DNA of 64,000 bases from Waddliaceae bacterium (lineage in GTDB: Bacteria; Chlamydiota; Chlamydiia; Chlamydiales; GCA-2709385). This document shows positions 59,540-64,000 of this stretch, piece after piece (positions within the stretch are counted from its first letter, which is position 1; every line of letters starts with the position of its first letter). The position numbers and the translations under genes are program-made. The notes beneath the pieces are model-generated. The model did no database searches, was not told the origin of the DNA, and saw only the letters and a program-made list of their open reading frames with translations. Where the stretch lies: the NCBI GenBank assembly GCA_002709385.1, contig PAQS01000022.1, forward strand, positions 4,292 through 68,291, given 5' to 3'.

Positions 59540-60028
59540 ATGGAACCTTTCGGACTTTATAGCTACAACAACTACATTCCATTAGAAATGGAATCAGATA
59601 CAGAAAATGAATATAATGCTCATTTTCCCTCTTTTAAAGATGAGGACTGGAACGACGCTCTTACACTTGCAGAGGAAGAAACTAAAAACTTACCATATAG
59701 TAGAGATACATATCTTAATAGACTTGATCCACAACCAGAACAAACTGTAATTTCTAAACTAATATCAACAAAAAACAAAATTGCAACATATGTAAATAAT
59801 TATTACCCATACAACTTTCCAAGAAAAGGATGGACAGAATCAGAGTAAAAAAGTTTAGTTTACTCCTGGAACATTTGGCAAGAATATAAACCAATAAAAT
59901 CAGAAAACAATCTTCGCGAATTTTCTGATTTTTTAAAATCATTAAAACCAATAAACAGAACTGCACATTCCATTGTAAATAAACTAAGAAAGACAAATAC
60001 ACAAAAACAAACTATTTGTTTTACTTAA
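59540..60028 (+). pseudogene. W-rich repeat-domain protein, split by an in-frame TAA
   Basis: From ATG 59540 the frame codes 102 residues and stops at TAA 59846-59848. The same frame then continues open to 60028. Joined, the parts give one complete copy of the domain found twice in the next gene: VNNYYPYNFPRKGWTESE, stop, KSLVYSWNIWQEYKP and EFSDFLKSLKPINRTAHSIV. The stop falls exactly where the neighbour reads WTKKEEEVTKLAWKNWQ. The N-termini also match (FKDEDWNDAL and FDDESWQQSL). So it is a paralogue with a nonsense mutation, or a short form of the protein. The tail after the stop keeps a sensible coding pattern, indicating a recent event. Confidence 0.7.
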
Positions 60029-60123
60029 AACAAATAACAAACTCAGTTTTAAAGAAACAATAAAAAATATTAACATAGAATTGATTACATCGAGAATAAA
60101 TACACTACCCCTGAGAATGAACC

Positions 60124-61254
60124 ATGGATGATTTCAATCTTCATATAGAGGGCTTTGATGATGAGTCGTGGCAACAAAGCCTAGATTCAATTACAGGAGA
60201 GCATCAAACTACATCACGACAAAAAAGTGTAGAAGATCAAGCCCTTCTACGTCCTTTTCTCTCTCAAAACTCTTTCTATTCCCCCAGCTCTGAAACTGCT
60301 TTGTCACCACTAACTCCTGATCGTTTTTCAAATTCATATTCCCCGTACACTTTTCCTCAATTTACACAAACGCCCTCTCCGAATATTTTCTATCCGGATA
60401 TTTCTACTCCAGAAACTCACTATCAAAATCAAAATCCAGCATCTCTAGCATATGATAGCGTCTTTAGAAACCTTCCTCCTGAAGAGCAGGTCGATGCGAT
60501 GAGAGAAATCGAGAAAGGTAGATTATTAAGTAAAGAAGAGGTTGAAAGTAGGATCCAAGAATTAGTAGAAGTTTTTTATCCACCATATATAGAAAAAGCC
60601 AGCCGAAGATCTCCTGAAGAATTTGAATTATTTAAACTTGCGTATAATAATTGGTTTCATTTCCCTCAAGGAACGACAAGTGGGTTTATTCAGTACATGA
60701 GTAGACTTCCCCAAATTTCTCGATCAGAGGAAAGTATCAGAACATCGTTTGTACAATGGAATCGCTCTTGTCTACCGTTTACTTCTTGGAAAAATATCCA
60801 ACTTCATTTGATTGTCAATCTTCGTGAGCAATTTAAATCTCTTATACCTCCACAACCCCTAACTCATGAAGAGATTCGTCAAGCAAAAGAATGCTATAAT
60901 AACAAACTAATATCTGCATTTGACCCTATAGAAAATCACTCGCATGTAAAATGGGAAATCATAGAACGAATTAGAAGATTAGTAGAAGACTACTACCCCT
61001 GCAATGGAGATCATTATCTTTGGACGAAAAAAGAAGAAGAAGTAACCAAGCTCGCATGGAAAAACTGGCAATTTTGTGAAGAACTTGGAAATGAAAAACT
61101 ATTTTCCAAATTTTTAGCAATGCTTCCTCAGATCCATAGAAGAGCAACTGCGATTCAAAATAGAATGAAAAATTACTTTCAGCAGGAAAATAACAGAATA
61201 GAAGATATCAACTTTGAATTGATTACTAAACGACCGAGGTTATTCAATGGATAA
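60124..61254 (+). CDS. Two-copy W-rich (Myb/SANT-like?) domain protein
   Basis: A 376-residue protein. After ~110 low-complexity Ser/Pro/Tyr residues come two related ~70-residue domains, about 145-220 and 280-355. Shared pattern: VE.[FY]YP, then W/R-T/S-x-x-EE, LA[YW].NW, F..[YF][ML]..LPQI.R, and I...F/M. Aromatic spacing resembles helix-turn-helix Myb/SANT units, but this is only a resemblance. The first copy lacks the Trp before EE. A third copy lies in the broken gene upstream. The Ser/Pro-rich N-terminus without Sec signal would suit a type III effector. Its last 15 bases overlap the convergent kinase gene. Confidence 0.65.
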   Translation: MDDFNLHIEGFDDESWQQSLDSITGEHQTTSRQKSVEDQALLRPFLSQNSFYSPSSETALSPLTPDRFSNSYSPYTFPQFTQTPSPNIFYPDISTPETHYQNQNPASLAYDSVFRNLPPEEQVDAMREIEKGRLLSKEEVESRIQELVEVFYPPYIEKASRRSPEEFELFKLAYNNWFHFPQGTTSGFIQYMSRLPQISRSEESIRTSFVQWNRSCLPFTSWKNIQLHLIVNLREQFKSLIPPQPLTHEEIRQAKECYNNKLISAFDPIENHSHVKWEIIERIRRLVEDYYPCNGDHYLWTKKEEEVTKLAWKNWQFCEELGNEKLFSKFLAMLPQIHRRATAIQNRMKNYFQQENNRIEDINFELITKRPRLFNG

Positions 61255-61833
61255 TAAAGCACTTAGCAGTTCATCTCTGTTAAGTTCTTCTCCAAAAGCG
61301 GACCAGTCTAAGATCAGAGGATCAGAGTATGTACTATGTAAGTAGTTCAAATAAGATTCTCGAAGGCAATGAAGGAATGGAAGCGTAAACTGCTCTCCTC
61401 CCCTTCCCCTTCCAGATTTTCTTTTAAAAGCCAATTCAGGGGAAATATCTAAAAAGATAAAGCGATCTAATTTAGGTGGGTTGACTTCTTTGATTACCTG
61501 ACGTGACCAATTAATTTGTTCAGGTTCCAAAAAATGGCATTCTTCAAAAGCATCAAGAAAAGCCATATGGTCAATAATGCTCCTTTCCATAAAAACTAAA
61601 TCATAGCTTTTAGCGATGCATTGAGCATCCACAGCCATCTGTAGGCGGTGAGCAAGAAAAAATGCCTCGCCCACCACTAAATTGCTATGAACCATTTGAC
61701 GAACAGATTCCGGATACATCTCCGGCATACCTCGAATGGAGGCTCCTTGCTCTTCAGCATAAGCACAAAAACTCTTAAGAAATGTGCTTTTGCCTACAGC
61801 AATGAGACCTCCAATACAAACAGTTTTACCCAC
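61240..61833 (-). CDS. Deoxynucleoside kinase
   Basis: A 197-residue protein of the dNK family. P-loop GGLIAVGKST at 8-17, the Glu-Arg-Ser motif FMERSIIDHMAF near 88 (family DRS/ERS), and the lid FLDISPELAFKRKSGRGRGGE. It phosphorylates deoxynucleosides for salvage; the base preference is not clear. It starts at ATG 61833, four bases before the stop of the upstream large gene, hence probably co-transcribed with it. Confidence 0.88.
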   Translation of the reverse strand: MGKTVCIGGLIAVGKSTFLKSFCAYAEEQGASIRGMPEMYPESVRQMVHSNLVVGEAFFLAHRLQMAVDAQCIAKSYDLVFMERSIIDHMAFLDAFEECHFLEPEQINWSRQVIKEVNPPKLDRFIFLDISPELAFKRKSGRGRGGEQFTLPFLHCLRESYLNYLHSTYSDPLILDWSAFGEELNRDELLSALLSIE

Positions 61834-61837
61834 AGTA

Positions 61838-64000
61838 TTAACGGATTACTAGCGCATTACCATTCTGGTTACCCATAGATGGGCGACCATTGCGGTCAAA
61901 ACGGTTTTCAAACTGCTCAACTAATTGGAAACGACCACCTTCACGCATTGCGTTATCTGCTACTGTTCCAGCAAGAGGATAACGCTCAAGAGTTAGCTTT
62001 TTCCATACATTTGCAATGTGTTTATATGGAGAATCTTTTAGCCACTCAGGAGAATGTGAAGGAGCACCGTTTCCTCTTTGAGGTCCTCTTGGAGGCGGAC
62101 CAAAACGCCCTGCCATAGGATCTGTATCCTCTTCACCTTCAGAAGGAAGAACAATCGCGTTTCCACTTCGAGCTTGTAAAGCTAGTTGACTATACTGATC
62201 TGCAAAATATCCCAAATCTTTGTGATTTTGGTGAACAAAGAGGTTATTACAAGCACGGGCCATTGCTTGGAAGAGAACATCTAAACCAAGTTTTTCTTCT
62301 TCTCCGTTCTGCATATTTTGTAGCTTAGCAGCAAGGATCAACTCAATAGCAGTATCAACACTGTCAGCAGCTTTGTAAACTGAACGACCAAAGCCTAGTC
62401 CTGTTTTATCTGACATTTTTTCGGCAGCCACTAACAGAGCAACCGCTTCTCCTAAAAGACGATCAGCTTTAGCTAGTTTTGCTGATTTCTGCTGAAAATG
62501 TTGTATTTTTTCAGGGTCATTCTTTGGTTTTTTACTGCGATCACTAAAAACAATGTTTAAAGCTGTTTGTGCAGCTTTCTCTGCATCGCCATAAGCGCGA
62601 TCTTTGTAATGCATCTCAGCAACTTCAAACCAACGATCTGGATCTTCTTTAGCGCTTTGCTCAAGTAAGAATAATCTTGCTTTTGGTGCTTGAAGATCGC
62701 TTTCTTTATGCTTTAAGTTGGCTGCAACTCGGCTAAATCCAGCGTAACACTCATCTCTCATAGACTTAAGATTAGCAAGCTGCTTTTTCACTGTTTCAAT
62801 CTCTTTTTCAGTACGCTCATCAGTCATTGCATGAGGTCTCCAAAGAGTATCAAACGTCATTGTTTTAATGAGCCAAGAAGCTACTTTGGTTACTTTGTAA
62901 CGATTCTTCTGCTCATTCGCATACGCGATTTGTCTAGTTTTTAAGTGATTTTCAAAAGCTTGCACTTCAGCATCAATTTTACGATAAACTTCTCGGTATT
63001 GCTTTGCTGCAAAGACAAGACATTCTTCCGCTATTTTGAAGTTTTTCTTATCAAGACCGGTGAAAAGAGCTACAGAACTTTGGTAATCCATCTGCTGCCC
63101 AGCTGAAATTTCATAAGCAAACGCTCGACCAAATTCAGCTAAGATACGAACACGACTGTGATTGGTACTAAGAGCTACTTGCTCGAAATCACGAATTGCA
63201 TGTTGAAGTGGAGATCCTTTTTTACGAATCTGCCAATCACCTTTCCCCCATTCAGGAAGAACAACATTCGTTTCTACATACTTTCCAAAATTACAAAGAA
63301 ATGAGATAGCTTCTTCAAGATGTACAAGATATTTCTTTGTACGGCTCGCTCGTCTCCAATGACCAAAAAGACGGCTTGCTTCTTTTCTTTGATCAGGTGA
63401 TTTTTTACTAAGCTCGGCTAAATCAGATGGAGAAAATTTCTTGTCATCTAAGATAGGTCCTTTACGCCAACGAGCTTTTTCAACTGAATCCAACTCGTCA
63501 CTTGCACCGATAGGCGTTAAGTCCAAAATTTTGTTAGCAGAAATATTTCCACGTAACGTATCCGAAAAACTATAAAATTTTTCTTCCAAATCACGCCACC
63601 AATCAATACTCTTTTGTGGTACATGAGTGAAATAAGGACCTATTTTACCAATATCTGTTTCATCCACCAATTGATCAATTGTAGGCTTGGGTTTTTTAGC
63701 CTGTAAATCTTTTTGCGCAACATCAGGACCTGAACCTGGAGCTGAAATCATAGGAACCCGATTAGCTGGCACCGGAGGAGGCAATAAACCATTCAAATTA
63801 TTGATAATTGGGTTTACTGCTTGTACAGGAGGGTTTACCTGTGCAGGAGCTTGCTGAGGAGGGTTGTTTCCCGGTCCTCTTGGTACTGGTGCTTGAGGGG
63901 GAGGATTAACACCCGGCCCTCTTGGTACTGGTGCTTGAGGGGGAGGATTAATACCCGGTCCTCCTGGTAATTGTGCTTGAGGGGGAGGATTAACACCCGG
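61838..64000 (-). CDS. Large helical protein with proline-repeat N-terminus (start beyond window)
   Basis: The frame is open to the right edge: 720 residues are visible and the start lies outside. The first visible ~45 residues are tandem 14-residue repeats of the type PPPQAPVPRGPGVN, then a Pro/Asn/Val-rich stretch, then a helical body without recognised domains. There is a Lys/Glu-rich helix region at about 305-430 and a TPR-like stretch (RWFEVAEMHYKDRAYGDAEK, AAQTALNIV). The C-terminus is Gly/Pro/Arg-rich (FGPPPRGPQRGNG). The Pro-rich leader suits a secreted or scaffold protein; this is inference. Four bases separate it from the dNK gene. Confidence 0.75.
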   Translation of the reverse strand, partial: PGVNPPPQAQLPGGPGINPPPQAPVPRGPGVNPPPQAPVPRGPGNNPPQQAPAQVNPPVQAVNPIINNLNGLLPPPVPANRVPMISAPGSGPDVAQKDLQAKKPKPTIDQLVDETDIGKIGPYFTHVPQKSIDWWRDLEEKFYSFSDTLRGNISANKILDLTPIGASDELDSVEKARWRKGPILDDKKFSPSDLAELSKKSPDQRKEASRLFGHWRRASRTKKYLVHLEEAISFLCNFGKYVETNVVLPEWGKGDWQIRKKGSPLQHAIRDFEQVALSTNHSRVRILAEFGRAFAYEISAGQQMDYQSSVALFTGLDKKNFKIAEECLVFAAKQYREVYRKIDAEVQAFENHLKTRQIAYANEQKNRYKVTKVASWLIKTMTFDTLWRPHAMTDERTEKEIETVKKQLANLKSMRDECYAGFSRVAANLKHKESDLQAPKARLFLLEQSAKEDPDRWFEVAEMHYKDRAYGDAEKAAQTALNIVFSDRSKKPKNDPEKIQHFQQKSAKLAKADRLLGEAVALLVAAEKMSDKTGLGFGRSVYKAADSVDTAIELILAAKLQNMQNGEEEKLGLDVLFQAMARACNNLFVHQNHKDLGYFADQYSQLALQARSGNAIVLPSEGEEDTDPMAGRFGPPPRGPQRGNGAPSHSPEWLKDSPYKHIANVWKKLTLERYPLAGTVADNAMREGGRFQLVEQFENRFDRNGRPSMGNQNGNALVIR
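63876..64000. repeat. 42-bp tandem repeat coding for PPPQAPVPRGPGVN units
   Basis: Units start at 63876, 63918 and 63960 and run off the right edge. The unit is a multiple of three (14 codons), so copy-number changes keep the frame. Copies one and two are nearly identical; the third differs at several bases (GGPG and QLP changes). Confidence 0.85.

Noticed and set aside
63876-64000. Possible CRISPR-like array
   Set aside because: Units are contiguous 42-bp copies without unique spacers and encode proline-rich peptide repeats in frame.

Overview
The window looks like the chromosome of a Chlamydia-related intracellular bacterium (phylum Chlamydiota, probably an environmental or amoeba-associated lineage; the family cannot be fixed from sequence alone). 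Several gene blocks keep the order known from Chlamydia: dciA-like, gyrB, gyrA, tmk, holB; yidC followed by dnaA; and xseA, xseB, dxs. Other pointers are a kinase/SpoA-protein pair like the pkn5/sctQ neighbourhood of the chlamydial type III secretion locus, an ankyrin protein, a candidate inclusion-membrane-type protein and many host-interaction-type orphan genes. The DNA is AT-rich, and most intergenic gaps are short and lack RNA genes; I saw no tRNA, rRNA, CRISPR array or insertion-sequence transposase.

Layout. 1-9723: one giant minus-strand reading frame (at least 3241 codons, C-terminus beyond the left edge) with a helicase-like ATPase core of the DUF3638/DUF3645 type. 9862-12348: a CPBP intramembrane protease, then a 5'-truncated CheA (end of P5, a second CheW domain, a receiver domain) translationally coupled to an intact cheW. 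12426-17941: housekeeping and metabolic genes (secG, tpiA, an FMN reductase, recJ) and a lipase-like protein. 18108-23445: accessory genes (orphan helical protein, PI-PLC-like phosphodiesterase, ankyrin protein, tiny exported protein, 713-residue orphan). 23612-28276: a tightly overlapping oleABCD operon for head-to-head hydrocarbon synthesis, with its own promoter. 28288-31233: repeats and small unknown genes. 31411-35920: xseA-xseB-dxs-nadK. 35942-42602: repeats, orphan membrane or helical proteins and a duplicated gene pair. 42676-51173: holB, tmk, gyrA, gyrB, dciA-like, phhB, ispH. 51348-55280: low-molecular-weight phosphatase, SpoA (SctQ/FliN) protein, kinase-FGE fusion with a damaged HRD motif, TAXI solute receptor. 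55368-59387: yidC and dnaA. 59540-64000: a W-rich repeat-domain family (one copy broken by an in-frame stop), a deoxynucleoside kinase and a proline-repeat protein open at the right edge.

The most noteworthy points are the giant DUF3638-like ATPase, the complete OleABCD pathway in a presumed obligate intracellular bacterium, the CheA fragment that now has a CheV-like architecture, the kinase-like/FGE fusion lacking the catalytic aspartate, a dispersed inverted-repeat (MITE-like) family, and the W-rich domain family with a nonsense interruption.
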